Counted from the first letter of the stretch, positions 1 through 8,078 are shown. The stretch is DNA of 45,268 nucleotides from Pseudomonas sp. NFACC02 (GCF_900110765.1 NZ_FOEO01000043.1:1-45268), one strand, 5' to 3'. Notes: generated from the letters alone by a model not told the origin. Numbers and translations are program-made.

Positions 1-10
1 TTCAAGTAAC

Positions 11-23
11 CCGCCGAAGGCGG
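11..23 (-). terminator. Small GC hairpin, possible terminator of the leftward transcript
   Basis: CCGCC and GGCGG are perfect inverted arms around GAA, giving a UUCG-type loop on the minus strand. It lies downstream of the aldolase gene. The following bases are only moderately T-rich, so a terminator role is weak. Bases 1-169 hold no gene I can support. Confidence 0.3.
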
Positions 24-169
24 AACAGTTTGGCCGTCAGGACAAACCACACCGTCAGCGTCACCCCAAATAGTGGAAATGCGCACCATACAAGCCGGCT
101 TGCTGACGAATGCAGTGGGGAAGCGGCATCAATGGAAGCTGGCTCGGCGCTTTCGCCAGAGACTCGCGA

Positions 170-937
170 TCAATCCTTGTAATCCGGTGCCACGCGGTCC
201 AGCAGGCGCAGCAAGGCCGCCCAGGCAAAATCGACGGCATCCAGATCGATCAATTCACCTTCCGCGACGCCTTGCCCTGGTGCGTTGAACTGCCTTTCCG
301 TACGCCGGCATACCTCGTCAGGCGGCAAGACCAGGTCGCCACTGGCTTGGGCCGCGACCTGAATCTCACAGGCTTTTTCCAGGTAATACATGCGCAGAAA
401 GGCTTGTTTCACGCTGTCGCCCACGGTCAATAAACCGTGATTGCGCAAGATCATCACCGAGTTATCGCCAAGGTCGGCCACGAGGCGCTGTTGCTCACTG
501 AAATCCAGGGCGATGCCTTCGTAGTCGTGATAACCGACACGGCCATAGAACTCCATCGAGATCTGATTCAACGGCAACAACCCGCACGCTTGCGCGGCGA
601 CCGCGCACCCTGCCTTGGTGTGCGTGTGCAGAACACATTGAGCATCTTCCCGCGCACTGTGAATGGCGCTGTGGATCACGAAACCCGCGGGATTCACCGG
701 ATAGGGCGAAGCTTCGACCTTGTTGCCGTGAAGATCGATTTTCACCAGATTGGAGGCCGTTATTTCCTCGAACATCAGCCCGTAAGGGTTAATCAGAAAG
801 TGATGCTCCGGGCCGGGAATTCGCAGGGAAAGGTGGGTGAAGATCAGGTCGGTCATCTTGTAATGAGCGATCAGGCGATAACAGGCGGCCAGTTCTTGCC
901 TGAGTTGCCATTCCTGCGGGCTGTACGGGTGAGACAT
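170..937 (-). CDS. Class II aldolase/adducin family protein
   Basis: The 255-residue product is a class II aldolase/adducin domain protein, a zinc-dependent fold used by sugar-phosphate aldolases and epimerases. Visible family features are the HTHT metal-ligand pair in the middle, a later NHG motif (LRNHGLL), and the NPYGLMFEEIT segment typical of the adducin-like branch. The ATG at 937 is chosen because GGAG lies about 7 bases upstream and homologous sequence begins at MSHPYSPQEW; a longer frame runs upstream to 1027 but has no ribosome site. It is divergent from the KdgT-kinase-PdxA2 operon, with shared operator-like motifs between. In L-threonate/D-erythronate pathways an aldolase-fold enzyme (OtnC) decarboxylates the oxidised tetronate phosphate, so a related role is possible, but PdxA2 should make it unnecessary for D-threonate. 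The exact substrate cannot be read from sequence. Confidence 0.85.
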   Translation of the reverse strand: MSHPYSPQEWQLRQELAACYRLIAHYKMTDLIFTHLSLRIPGPEHHFLINPYGLMFEEITASNLVKIDLHGNKVEASPYPVNPAGFVIHSAIHSAREDAQCVLHTHTKAGCAVAAQACGLLPLNQISMEFYGRVGYHDYEGIALDFSEQQRLVADLGDNSVMILRNHGLLTVGDSVKQAFLRMYYLEKACEIQVAAQASGDLVLPPDEVCRRTERQFNAPGQGVAEGELIDLDAVDFAWAALLRLLDRVAPDYKD

Positions 938-1044
938 GTCGGGCTCCAGTGATTTCGTTGTACGCCGGTGCAGCCTGCCAGCCCCTTTGGCCGACGTCGA
1001 GTGCCGGACCGTCAGCACGCGCAGCATTTCAGTTCGAATTGCTC

Positions 1045-1134
1045 AAAATGATCATTTTATTGATCGGTTTGCGCAGTTTGCTTGAATGGAATAAGCTGAT
1101 TTGCGCGAACCGATCAAAAATATGATCGTTTCGC
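1045..1134. promoter_or_regulatory. Cluster of four TGATC-type motifs, candidate operators of the DeoR-family regulator
   Basis: The divergent intergenic region holds four related sites: AAAATGATCATTTT at 1045-1058 (a perfect palindrome), TGATCGGTTTGCGCA at 1061-1075, TGCGCGAACCGATCA at 1102-1116 (the inverse of the second site with one mismatch), and TGATCGTTTCGC at 1123-1134. The second and third sites form a 15-bp inverted pair. Repeated sites between divergent catabolic genes with a linked DeoR-type regulator suggest repression of both transcripts, possibly with looping. The repeats are seen directly; the bound protein is inferred. Confidence 0.6.
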
Positions 1135-1200
1135 TCAAGATCAGGCATTCAGCCTGTTGCATAACATCACTGCCCCACTATAAAAATAAGGAGTGCTCCC

Positions 1201-2220
1201 GTGGCCCAGATTCCTATCAAGCGCACCATCGAACGTGTACCTGGCGGCATGATGATCGTGCCCCTGCTGATCGGTTCGCTGGTCGCAACATTTCTGCCTG
1301 ACATGCCGAAGTTCTTCGGCTCGTTCACCAACGCACTGTTCACCGGCTCGCTGCCTATTCTCGCGGTGTTCTACGTGTGCATGGGCGCCAGCATCGACAT
1401 CAAAGCCACACCGTATTTGCTGAAGAAAGGTGGTGTGCTGTTTGGCACCAAGGTCGGGACCGCCATCGTCATCGGCGTGATCATGGGGCACTTCCTGGGG
1501 GAGCAGCCGATCACCTCGGGTATCTTCGCCGGGCTGTCGACGTTGGCGGTCGTCGCCGCCATGAATGACACCAACGGTGGACTGTACATGGCACTGATGG
1601 GCCAATACGGGCGGTCCGAGGATGTCGGCGCTTATTCGGTCATGTCGCTGGAGTCCGGGCCGTTCCTGACCATGGTCACGCTGGGTGTCGCCGGGTTGGC
1701 GGCGTTTCCCTGGCCGACACTGGTGGGGGCCATCCTGCCGCTGTTGTTGGGCATGCTGCTGGGCAACCTCGACCGCGAGATGCGCGACTTCCTGGCCAAG
1801 GCCGTGCCGGTGATGATTCCGTTCTTCGCATTGGCGCTGGGCGCCAGCCTGGACCTGCACAAGGTCTGGCAGGCAGGCTTGCTGGGTATTGGCCTGGGCC
1901 TGGCGGTGGTTGTGTTGACCGGTATCCCGCTGTATTTCGCCGACCGTGTGTCGGGCGGAACCGGCGTTGCGGGTGTCGCGGCGGCCAACACGGCGGGCAA
2001 TGCCGCCGCAGTGCCGGCGCTGGTGGCGGCGGCGAATCCGGTCTACACCGAGGCCGCGAACTCCGCGACCCTGTTGGTGGCGGCGTGTGTGGTGGTCACC
2101 GCTGTTCTGTCTCCGATTCTTACGGCGTCCGTCGCAAAGCGCTACAAAGCGCGTCACGCTGACATGCCATTGAATGACGAGCCGGTGAAAGTGACGACGG
2201 AGCGGGAGACGGTTCGATGA
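1201..2220 (+). CDS. KdgT-family 2-keto-3-deoxygluconate permease-like transporter
   Basis: The 339-residue product is an inner-membrane protein of about ten hydrophobic segments with the KdgT family pattern: VPGGMMIVPLLIGSLVATF near the N terminus, GIFAGLSTLAVVAAMNDTNGGLY around residues 102-124, and GGTGVAGVAAANTAGNAAAVP near residue 255. KdgT members import 2-keto-3-deoxygluconate by proton symport, and related proteins sit in sugar-acid operons. Here the adjacent DUF1537 kinase and PdxA2 point to a four-carbon sugar acid such as D-threonate as substrate, which is inference from context. The start is GTG at 1201, with AAGGAG at 1188-1193 at good spacing. The stop overlaps the kinase start as ATGA, so the two are translationally coupled. 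Confidence 0.88.
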   Translation: MAQIPIKRTIERVPGGMMIVPLLIGSLVATFLPDMPKFFGSFTNALFTGSLPILAVFYVCMGASIDIKATPYLLKKGGVLFGTKVGTAIVIGVIMGHFLGEQPITSGIFAGLSTLAVVAAMNDTNGGLYMALMGQYGRSEDVGAYSVMSLESGPFLTMVTLGVAGLAAFPWPTLVGAILPLLLGMLLGNLDREMRDFLAKAVPVMIPFFALALGASLDLHKVWQAGLLGIGLGLAVVVLTGIPLYFADRVSGGTGVAGVAAANTAGNAAAVPALVAAANPVYTEAANSATLLVAACVVVTAVLSPILTASVAKRYKARHADMPLNDEPVKVTTERETVR

Positions 2221-3512
2221 CATTGCTGATCATTGCCGATGACCTGTCCGGAGCAGCCGACTGCGCGATTGCCTTCGCTGGCGCCGGGCTGAGCACGGTA
2301 GTGACCCTCGATGCGTCCCATGACACCGGCGATGCAAGCGTGGTCGCTATCGACACGGACACGCGTCGGCTGTCTGCAGCGCAGGCCGCCGAGCACACCT
2401 TGTCGGCGTACCGCACGCTGCTCAAGCCCGGGCAGCGGCTGTACAAGAAGATCGACTCGACCTTGCGCGGCAACTGGGCGTCGGAAGTCGCTGCCCTCCA
2501 GCCGGACGTGGGGCTGGCGATCATCGCGCCAGCCTTCCCGGCGACCGGGCGCACCACGCTGCAAGGCAAGGTGCTGGTCAACGGTCAGCCGCTGGAAACC
2601 ACTGACACCTGGAGGCTGGAACACGCAGACCGTTCGGCCGACATCGATACTTTGCTTGAGCAGGCGGGTCTGCGCACCGCCAAGCTGTCGCTCGACACCC
2701 TGCGTGGCGACGCCGATGTGCTGGCCCGTCATATTGCCGAGATTACCGCCAGCGACACCCAGGCACTGATCGTCGACGCGCAAACCACCGAAGACCTGAG
2801 AACCTTGGCGATCGTCACCACGAGTTTGTCGGCGCCCCTGTTCTGGGTGGGCTCCGGTGGGCTGGCGCGTGAAATCGCGGCACTGCCCGATGTGTTATCG
2901 GCATCTGCGCCAAGCCCCGCGTTCACACGTGAGCAATACGCACCCACGTTGATTCTGGTCGGCAGCTTGTCCGGCGTGTCCGAGCGTCAATGCGCCCTGC
3001 TGAAAGAGCGTGCATCCATCGGCGAACTCGTCGTGCCGCCCGCAGTGCTGCGGCAAGGGATGGCGCACCCGGATTGGGCCGGCTGGGAAATTCGCATCGG
3101 CGAATACCTGCGTCGTGGTGAGGATCTGCTGTTGCGCATTGGCCGGGACGAGGCCTTTGATCCGGCGGAAGGTGCGCGCCTTTCGACGTTGCTGGCCGCG
3201 CTGGTACGACCTCACTTCGCCTGGGTTGGCGGTCTGGTCGCTACAGGTGGCGAAACCGCGCGCGCCATGCTTGAAGCGGTGGGTATCGGCAGCCTGCAAT
3301 TGCTCTGCGAGATCGAAGCGGGTGTCGCATTTGGCCACCCTATCGCCACACGCCACGGTCACCGCCCCGGCATCGTCACCAAGGCCGGTGCGTTCGGCAC
3401 GGACCACGCGCTCTACGCGGCGTGGCTGCACATGAATAACGCTGTAGAGCCTGCGGAATACGCCACAGGCTCGGTGAAGAATCCTGCGCTACAAGGTAAC
3501 CATCATGAGTAA
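2217..3512 (+). CDS. dtnK: Four-carbon acid sugar kinase (DUF1537), D-threonate kinase type
   Basis: The 431-residue protein has the two-domain layout of the DUF1537 kinases. The N-terminal substrate domain opens with LLIIADDLSGAADCAIAF, containing the characteristic acidic pair. The C-terminal nucleotide-binding domain contains LVATGGETARAMLEAVGI, then a GxxP-containing tail (FGTDHAL near the end). Enzymes paired with PdxA2 phosphorylate D-threonate at O4 with ATP; relatives (OtnK) use 3-oxo-tetronates. Being followed directly by a pdxA2-type gene favours the D-threonate kinase assignment over OtnK, by knowledge of these pathways. The start overlaps the permease stop by 4 bases, and the stop overlaps the next start by 8 bases. 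The family call is firm; the substrate is inferred. Confidence 0.85.
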   Translation: MTLLIIADDLSGAADCAIAFAGAGLSTVVTLDASHDTGDASVVAIDTDTRRLSAAQAAEHTLSAYRTLLKPGQRLYKKIDSTLRGNWASEVAALQPDVGLAIIAPAFPATGRTTLQGKVLVNGQPLETTDTWRLEHADRSADIDTLLEQAGLRTAKLSLDTLRGDADVLARHIAEITASDTQALIVDAQTTEDLRTLAIVTTSLSAPLFWVGSGGLAREIAALPDVLSASAPSPAFTREQYAPTLILVGSLSGVSERQCALLKERASIGELVVPPAVLRQGMAHPDWAGWEIRIGEYLRRGEDLLLRIGRDEAFDPAEGARLSTLLAALVRPHFAWVGGLVATGGETARAMLEAVGIGSLQLLCEIEAGVAFGHPIATRHGHRPGIVTKAGAFGTDHALYAAWLHMNNAVEPAEYATGSVKNPALQGNHHE

Positions 3513-4506
3513 CTATCTGCCCGTCATCGGCATCACCATGGGCGACGCCGCAGGCGTGGGTCCCGAAATCATCGTCAAGAGCCTGACCCACGACGTCGTG
3601 TATCAGCAGTGCCGTCCGTTGGTAATCGGCGATGCCGGACGTCTGGAACGGGCGAACGAGATCGTCAAAGGCAGCGCGAAGGTTCGCCGCATCAAGGAGG
3701 CTTCCGAGGCGCAGTACGAGCCAGGCACCATTGATTGCATCGACCTGAACCTCATCCCTGCCGATCTGCCATTCGGTCAGTTGTCGCCGGTGGCCGGAGA
3801 CGCTGCGTTTCAATACATCGCGCGCGCCGTACAACTGGCCGAGGCCGGACAGATCGACGCCATCTGCACCGCACCGCTGAACAAGGAAGCGCTGCACGCC
3901 GGTGGCCACAAATACCCCGGCCACACCGAGATGCTGGCGCACCTGACCCATGTCGACGAAGTCTCGATGATGCTGGTCGCACCGCACCTGCGGGTCATTC
4001 ACGTGACCACGCACATCGGCATCATCGACGCGATTCGCAAGATCGAACCGGGCCTGGTGCAGCGCACCATCGAACGCGGGAATGCGACGCTGATCAAGGC
4101 CGGCATCGCCAGACCGCGTATCGGTGTGTGCGGCATCAACCCGCACGCAGGCGAGAACGGCCTGTTCGGCTATGGCGAAGAAGAAGAGAAAATCATCCCG
4201 GCTGTGAAGGTGTTGCAAGCGCAAGGGCTGGATGTGACCGGCCCGCTGCCTGCTGACACCTTGTTCTTCCGCGCGGGGCGTGGTGATTTCGATCTGGTGG
4301 TTGCGATGTACCACGATCAGGGCCATGGCCCGGTGAAAGTGCTGGGGCTGGAGGCGGGCGTCAATGTCACCGTGGGCCTGGAAGTGATCCGGACCTCGGT
4401 AGACCATGGCACGGCGTTCGACATCGCCGGTAAAGGCATTGCCGATGAGCGCAGCTTGCTGGAAGCGCTGCGTCAGGGCGCCGAACTGGCCACGCGTCGG
4501 GGATGA
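3505..4506 (+). CDS. pdxA2: PdxA2-type 4-phospho-D-threonate dehydrogenase
   Basis: The 333-residue protein belongs to the PdxA dehydrogenase family. It shows GITMGDAAGVGPEI at the start, GHTEMLAHLTHVDEVSMML (a metal-ligand histidine region) near residue 138, CGINPHAGENGLFGYGEEE near residue 210, and AMYHDQGHGPVKVLG with DHGTAFDIAGKG in the C-terminal half. A second, clearly canonical pdxA lies at 27978-28967 beside surA and ksgA, so this copy is the catabolic paralogue. PdxA2 oxidises 4-phospho-D-threonate with NAD+; loss of CO2 then gives dihydroxyacetone phosphate. Overlap with the kinase gene and a nearby DeoR regulator support this. It could have side activity on 4-phospho-hydroxythreonine. 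Confidence 0.88.
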   Translation: MSNYLPVIGITMGDAAGVGPEIIVKSLTHDVVYQQCRPLVIGDAGRLERANEIVKGSAKVRRIKEASEAQYEPGTIDCIDLNLIPADLPFGQLSPVAGDAAFQYIARAVQLAEAGQIDAICTAPLNKEALHAGGHKYPGHTEMLAHLTHVDEVSMMLVAPHLRVIHVTTHIGIIDAIRKIEPGLVQRTIERGNATLIKAGIARPRIGVCGINPHAGENGLFGYGEEEEKIIPAVKVLQAQGLDVTGPLPADTLFFRAGRGDFDLVVAMYHDQGHGPVKVLGLEAGVNVTVGLEVIRTSVDHGTAFDIAGKGIADERSLLEALRQGAELATRRG

Positions 4507-4560
4507 GGTGTCAGGCCCTGGTCGTGTAAGATCAGCGGCCTTTCTCTTGCGAGCCCGTCC

Positions 4561-5325
4561 ATGAAAGCCACCGATCGTCATCGCGCCATTCTCGAACTGG
4601 TGCGCGCCCGCGACACCAACGTCGAGCAATTGAGCGCTGCATTGGGCGTGTCGGAAGCCACCGTGCGACGCGATCTGGCCATGCTCGCCAAACAGCGGCA
4701 TCTGGTGCGCACCCACGGCGGAGCCACGGCGCTGATCGGCGTGCATGAACCGGAAGCGTCGCTGGAAGAGCGCAAAGCAACCCGGCGCGATCAGAAAGAC
4801 GCCATCGCCAAAGCGGCGGCGCTGCATGTTCTGGATGGCGACACGGTGTTGCTCGACGGAGGCACCACGTGTGCGGCCCTGGCGCTGCACCTGTGTTCGC
4901 GGCAAAACGTGCACGTGGTCACCAACAACCTCCTGGCGGTCATGACGCTGGCCAACGCGCCGGGGATTCGTCTGACGTTGATCGGCGGGGATCTGCGGGA
5001 TTCGAGCATGAGCACGCTGGGCCCGCTCGCTGAGCTGACCTTGAGCCGATTGAGCGTCGACAAGGCGTTCATGGGCGCCGACGGTGTGGTCGCAGAGTTC
5101 GGTCTGTGCGAGGCCAGCGATCAACAGGCGTACCTCAAGGAATGCATCATCAAGCGCGCCGCGCAGGTGTTCGTTCTCGCCGATGCCGACAAACTCGGCC
5201 GCGCTCGTCAGCAGCACTGGACGCCCATTGAGCGTGAGTGGACGCTGATTACCGCATCCCAGGCGGATGAAGCGTCGCTGGCGCCGTTCCGGGCGGTTCA
5301 GCAGATCACGGTTGAGACGGTTTAG
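4561..5325 (+). CDS. DeoR/GlpR-family transcriptional regulator
   Basis: The 254-residue protein has an N-terminal winged helix-turn-helix (NVEQLSAALGVSEATVRRDL, residues about 21-40, followed by LVRTHGGA) and a C-terminal DeoR sensor domain with VLLDGGTTCAALALHL near residue 97 and the phosphosugar-pocket segment ending in DADKLG. DeoR proteins are usually repressors released by a phosphorylated pathway intermediate; a tetronate 4-phosphate or DHAP-related compound is a reasonable guess. It begins 54 bases after pdxA2 with only a weak GCGAG ribosome site, so it may be co-transcribed or have its own weak promoter (TGTAAGAT lies about 30 bases upstream). It is the obvious candidate to bind the motif cluster at 1045-1134. 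Confidence 0.88.
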   Translation: MKATDRHRAILELVRARDTNVEQLSAALGVSEATVRRDLAMLAKQRHLVRTHGGATALIGVHEPEASLEERKATRRDQKDAIAKAAALHVLDGDTVLLDGGTTCAALALHLCSRQNVHVVTNNLLAVMTLANAPGIRLTLIGGDLRDSSMSTLGPLAELTLSRLSVDKAFMGADGVVAEFGLCEASDQQAYLKECIIKRAAQVFVLADADKLGRARQQHWTPIEREWTLITASQADEASLAPFRAVQQITVETV

Positions 5326-5381
5326 TCGCGACTTCTCCATACCTGAATGTGCAGCAACAGCATCTGTAGGACTTTTCCTCG

Positions 5382-5427
5382 CTGTCACCGCTTTGTCATT
5401 CAGCTGTCACTCCCGGCATGTCTAAAT
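5382..5427 (+). promoter_or_regulatory. Pho box (three 11-bp repeats) and -10 of the ppk2 promoter
   Basis: Three direct heptamers, CTGTCAC (5382-5388), TTGTCAT (5393-5399) and CTGTCAC (5404-5410), start exactly 11 bases apart with 4-base spacers. This is the layout of a PhoB binding array. A -10-like TCTAAAT begins about 10 bases after the last repeat (5421-5427), the spacing expected when PhoB replaces the -35 contact. The ppk2 start codon follows 49 bases later. The repeats are seen directly; PhoB control is inferred from the known consensus. Confidence 0.85.
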
Positions 5428-5475
5428 CGGCCTTCTGACGTTTAGACCCTCTCACTCCACGCCGGGAGCCCCGCC

Positions 5476-6399
5476 ATGACCGATAGCCAGCATCTGGATT
5501 TGTCCGAAACCGCCCATTACATCCGCGCCGACATTCTCGACAGCTTCGACGAAGAGCTGGAGATGGAGTACGACGATGCGCGGATGGACGATCTGCTTTC
5601 TGGCCTGGGCGAAGAGGTGCCGAAGGGCATTGATCGACGCGTCTACTTCCGCGAGTTGCTGCGCCTGCAGGGTGAGCTGGTCAAGTTGCAGGATTGGGTC
5701 GTCAGCCAGAAGCTCAAAGTCGTTGTGTTGTTCGAAGGGCGCGATGCAGCTGGGAAGGGCGGTGCGATCAAACGCATCACTCAGCGTCTGAACCCTCGTG
5801 TTTGTCGGGTCGCCGCACTGACTGCGCCGAGCGAGCGTGAACGCACTCAGTGGTACTTCCAGCGCTACGTTTCCCATCTGCCGGCTGCGGGTGAAATGGT
5901 GTTGTTCGACCGCAGCTGGTACAACCGCGCGGGCGTCGAGCGCGTCATGGGATTCTGCAACAACGACGAATACGAAGAGTTTTTCCGCACCGTGCCCGAG
6001 TTCGAAAAGATGCTGGTGCGCTCGGGGATCATCCTCATCAAGTACTGGTTTTCGATCACCGACGACGAGCAATATCGCCGCTTCCTCATGCGCATCCACG
6101 ATCCGCTGAAACAGTGGAAGCTGTCGCCCATGGACCTGGAATCCCGGCGTCGCTGGGAGGACTACACCCGTGCGAAAGAGGAAATGCTCACCCGCTCACA
6201 CACGGACGTTGCGCCCTGGTGGATCGTTGAAGCGGATGACAAGAAGCGCGCGCGGCTGAACTGCATTCACCATTTGCTGGAGCAGATTCCGCGAGGCGAT
6301 GTGGAGTCGCCGCAAGTGGTCCTGCCCGAGCGCGAATACAACGCCAACTACCTGCGTGCGCCTGTGCCACGCGAAATGGTCGTGCCTTCCCGCTATTGA
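5476..6399 (+). CDS. ppk2: Polyphosphate kinase 2 (PPK2), class I-like
   Basis: The 307-residue cytosolic enzyme transfers phosphate between inorganic polyphosphate and nucleotides. The Walker A region FEGRDAAGKGGAIKRI is at residues 86-101, a Walker B/lid region FDRSWYNRAGVERVMGFC is near residues 143-160, and IKYWFSITDDEQ with the following R-rich segment completes the single-domain P-loop fold. The length fits one-domain class I PPK2 enzymes, which mostly phosphorylate nucleoside diphosphates. An acidic N-terminal tail (residues 20-40) precedes the core. The ATG at 5476 follows CGGGAGCCCCGCC. It is preceded by a Pho box, linking it to phosphate starvation. Its stop faces the convergent FUSC gene across only 22 bases, with no visible terminator. 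Confidence 0.93.
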   Translation: MTDSQHLDLSETAHYIRADILDSFDEELEMEYDDARMDDLLSGLGEEVPKGIDRRVYFRELLRLQGELVKLQDWVVSQKLKVVVLFEGRDAAGKGGAIKRITQRLNPRVCRVAALTAPSERERTQWYFQRYVSHLPAAGEMVLFDRSWYNRAGVERVMGFCNNDEYEEFFRTVPEFEKMLVRSGIILIKYWFSITDDEQYRRFLMRIHDPLKQWKLSPMDLESRRRWEDYTRAKEEMLTRSHTDVAPWWIVEADDKKRARLNCIHHLLEQIPRGDVESPQVVLPEREYNANYLRAPVPREMVVPSRY

Positions 6400-6421
6400 C
6401 CGAACCCGTTGACGGCGAAGA

Positions 6422-7483
6422 TCAGATCTTCCACTTCTTCGCCGTCTTTGCGAGTCGCTGCTGAAGGCCTTCGATGTTCAACGCCAGTTGCCGGGTCATC
6501 AACTGATAACCCAACACCTCGGCTGAATCGGCTGGCGTCTCCGGGCCCACAGCCAAGGACTCGGTAGGCCGTTCCAGGCGCTCCGTCGCCCCTGTTTTCA
6601 ACGCCCTCGCCATGCCGATGAGCATGCGTCGAATCCGCCGCTGCTCGGCATTCATGCTCACGTTGCCCAGGTCTGCCGGACGCAGGTTCGAGAGGATTTC
6701 CAGCGTACTGAGGCACATGCGGAAGTGCCCTTGAATCGCGTCCAGTTCGACCAGCGATATCTTCACTTCTTTTGACACCGACGGCATCAGCGAGCGCAGT
6801 TGCAGCATCGTGGCATTGAGGCGAGCCATCAGCTTCAGATGCTCGTCGGCCGAAATCGACTGCCCGCTGCTGATGCGCTCGTACACCTTGGCGCAGTCCC
6901 GCAAGCCACTGGCCAGGTTGTAGCGCCACGAATACACCGCATACAGCGGCAGAGCGAAGGAAAACGCCAGCGCCAGCGCGATGCCGATCAAGATATCCAC
7001 CGTGCGCCAAAGGCCGTCAGTAATTGGGTTATCGCCATGCCCCGCCACGATGAACAGCGTAATCGCCGACAGCAGCGCCGTGTAACCACCCTTGCCGATG
7101 GCGTGATACGCGAAGAAGCCACAGATCAGCGACATGATCACGTACGTGAGCAACGGCATGCCCAGGTAACTTTCCTGCGCCACCACGGCCAGACCCAGCG
7201 CCGCGCCAATCAACGTGCCGTATGCCCGTTCTACCGACTTCTTGCCGATATTGCCGTGATGCTGCAAACCGCCGATCACGATCAGCATCGTGACCGACGC
7301 CCACTCACCATGCGGCAGATGAATCCCCGTCGTAAGCAGGATCGACACCAGCAGCCCGACCACGATGCGACCGGCATGAATGTAGCGCGCGTGGCGATAG
7401 CGGCGGTAAGGATCCAGCAAGGGGCGCAGGACCCGGCGAAGCCAGTGAGGCAGGAAAGGCGTATTCATGGGGTTACTGACCAT
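6422..7483 (-). CDS. FUSC-family inner-membrane protein (aromatic acid exporter-like)
   Basis: The product of about 353 residues begins with an arginine-rich cytosolic stretch, then HAGRIVVGLLVSILLTTGIHLPHGEWASVTMLIVIGGLQHHGNIGKKSVERAYGT, the diagnostic FUSC N-terminal block, followed by further hydrophobic segments up to about residue 180. A soluble helical C-terminal half (residues 190-350) follows, rich in charged residues. Relatives include YccS/AaeB-type putative effluxers of aromatic acids; the substrate here is unknown. The start is uncertain: GTG 7486, ATG 7483 and ATG 7468 are in frame and none has a strong ribosome site. Only 18 to 20 bases separate it from the upstream YniB-like gene, so co-transcription is likely. 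Confidence 0.8.
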   Translation of the reverse strand: MVSNPMNTPFLPHWLRRVLRPLLDPYRRYRHARYIHAGRIVVGLLVSILLTTGIHLPHGEWASVTMLIVIGGLQHHGNIGKKSVERAYGTLIGAALGLAVVAQESYLGMPLLTYVIMSLICGFFAYHAIGKGGYTALLSAITLFIVAGHGDNPITDGLWRTVDILIGIALALAFSFALPLYAVYSWRYNLASGLRDCAKVYERISSGQSISADEHLKLMARLNATMLQLRSLMPSVSKEVKISLVELDAIQGHFRMCLSTLEILSNLRPADLGNVSMNAEQRRIRRMLIGMARALKTGATERLERPTESLAVGPETPADSAEVLGYQLMTRQLALNIEGLQQRLAKTAKKWKI

Positions 7484-7502
7484 CACTCAGGCAAATTTAT
7501 CC

Positions 7503-8078
7503 TTAGGTCAATCCTGACGCTTTGGTGAGCAATGCGCCTATGTAAGTAATCAACAGCCCGACCAGAATAAGGCCCGCCGGACGCTCCCACCAGTTTTTGA
7601 CTTCTCCAGGCGGCATCTGCAGCGCCAGGACCGTGACGCTGGCTGGCTGATTGATAACCGTTGCGGCTTGATCCTGCGGAAGCATGGAGCGCAACCAAAG
7701 CTCGTCTCGTGCTTTTTTCCTGATGGCGGCGACGTCATCTGCAAGCTGTTTGCCACACTCGCGAATGTATCCTCCGGTACCGATGACGACCATGATGCCG
7801 AGGAACATCAACGTTTCAAGCGTGAAGGGCTGGTGAACATTTACGCGAGGGGTGATGTCCCACAGCATCTTCAAGAAGCTGGTTTTCTGGTAAGCGATCA
7901 AGGAGAAGTTTTGCAGCGTATAGCCCACTTCAGAAAGAAGTGTTGCCTTGAGCTGTTCCCCCACATCGTAAATGAACAGGACCGAGAACATCGTCAGTTG
8001 AATGGCGCCCAGCAGCATCACCATCAGGCCCGACTTCTTCATTCTTGCGGCTTTTTTTATGGCTTCAGAAACCGTCAT
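7503..8078 (-). CDS. YniB-like membrane protein of unknown function
   Basis: This 191-residue protein has hydrophobic segments near residues 17-38 (GLMVMLLGAIQLTMFSVLFIY), 87-107 (LETLMFLGIMVVIGTGGYI) and the C terminus (ERPAGLILVGLLITYIGALL), with a charged helical stretch between the last two. The segment with KTSFLKMLWDITP and the following membrane helix and basic region resembles E. coli YniB, a conserved inner-membrane protein without assigned function; this is recognised by eye, not by search. The ATG at 8078 follows AGGAAGTAGAAGCGAC. It lies just downstream of the tRNA terminator and upstream of the FUSC gene, with which it probably forms an operon. Confidence 0.6.
   Translation of the reverse strand: MTVSEAIKKAARMKKSGLMVMLLGAIQLTMFSVLFIYDVGEQLKATLLSEVGYTLQNFSLIAYQKTSFLKMLWDITPRVNVHQPFTLETLMFLGIMVVIGTGGYIRECGKQLADDVAAIRKKARDELWLRSMLPQDQAATVINQPASVTVLALQMPPGEVKNWWERPAGLILVGLLITYIGALLTKASGLT

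Noticed and set aside
1..89. Possible leftward gene start at ATG 87-89 running off the window
   Set aside because: No ribosome site, T-rich third positions unlike neighbours, and only about 29 codons visible, so not supportable.
1157..1184. TTGCAT and TATAAA 16 bases apart before the KdgT gene, promoter-like
   Set aside because: Transcription would begin at about 1191, inside the AAGGAG ribosome site, leaving the GTG at 1201 without a usable leader.
3376..5388. 670-codon minus-strand frame opposite the PdxA2 and DeoR genes
   Set aside because: It spans two real genes and their gap on the other strand, with His/Gln/Arg-rich low-information translation typical of a shadow frame.
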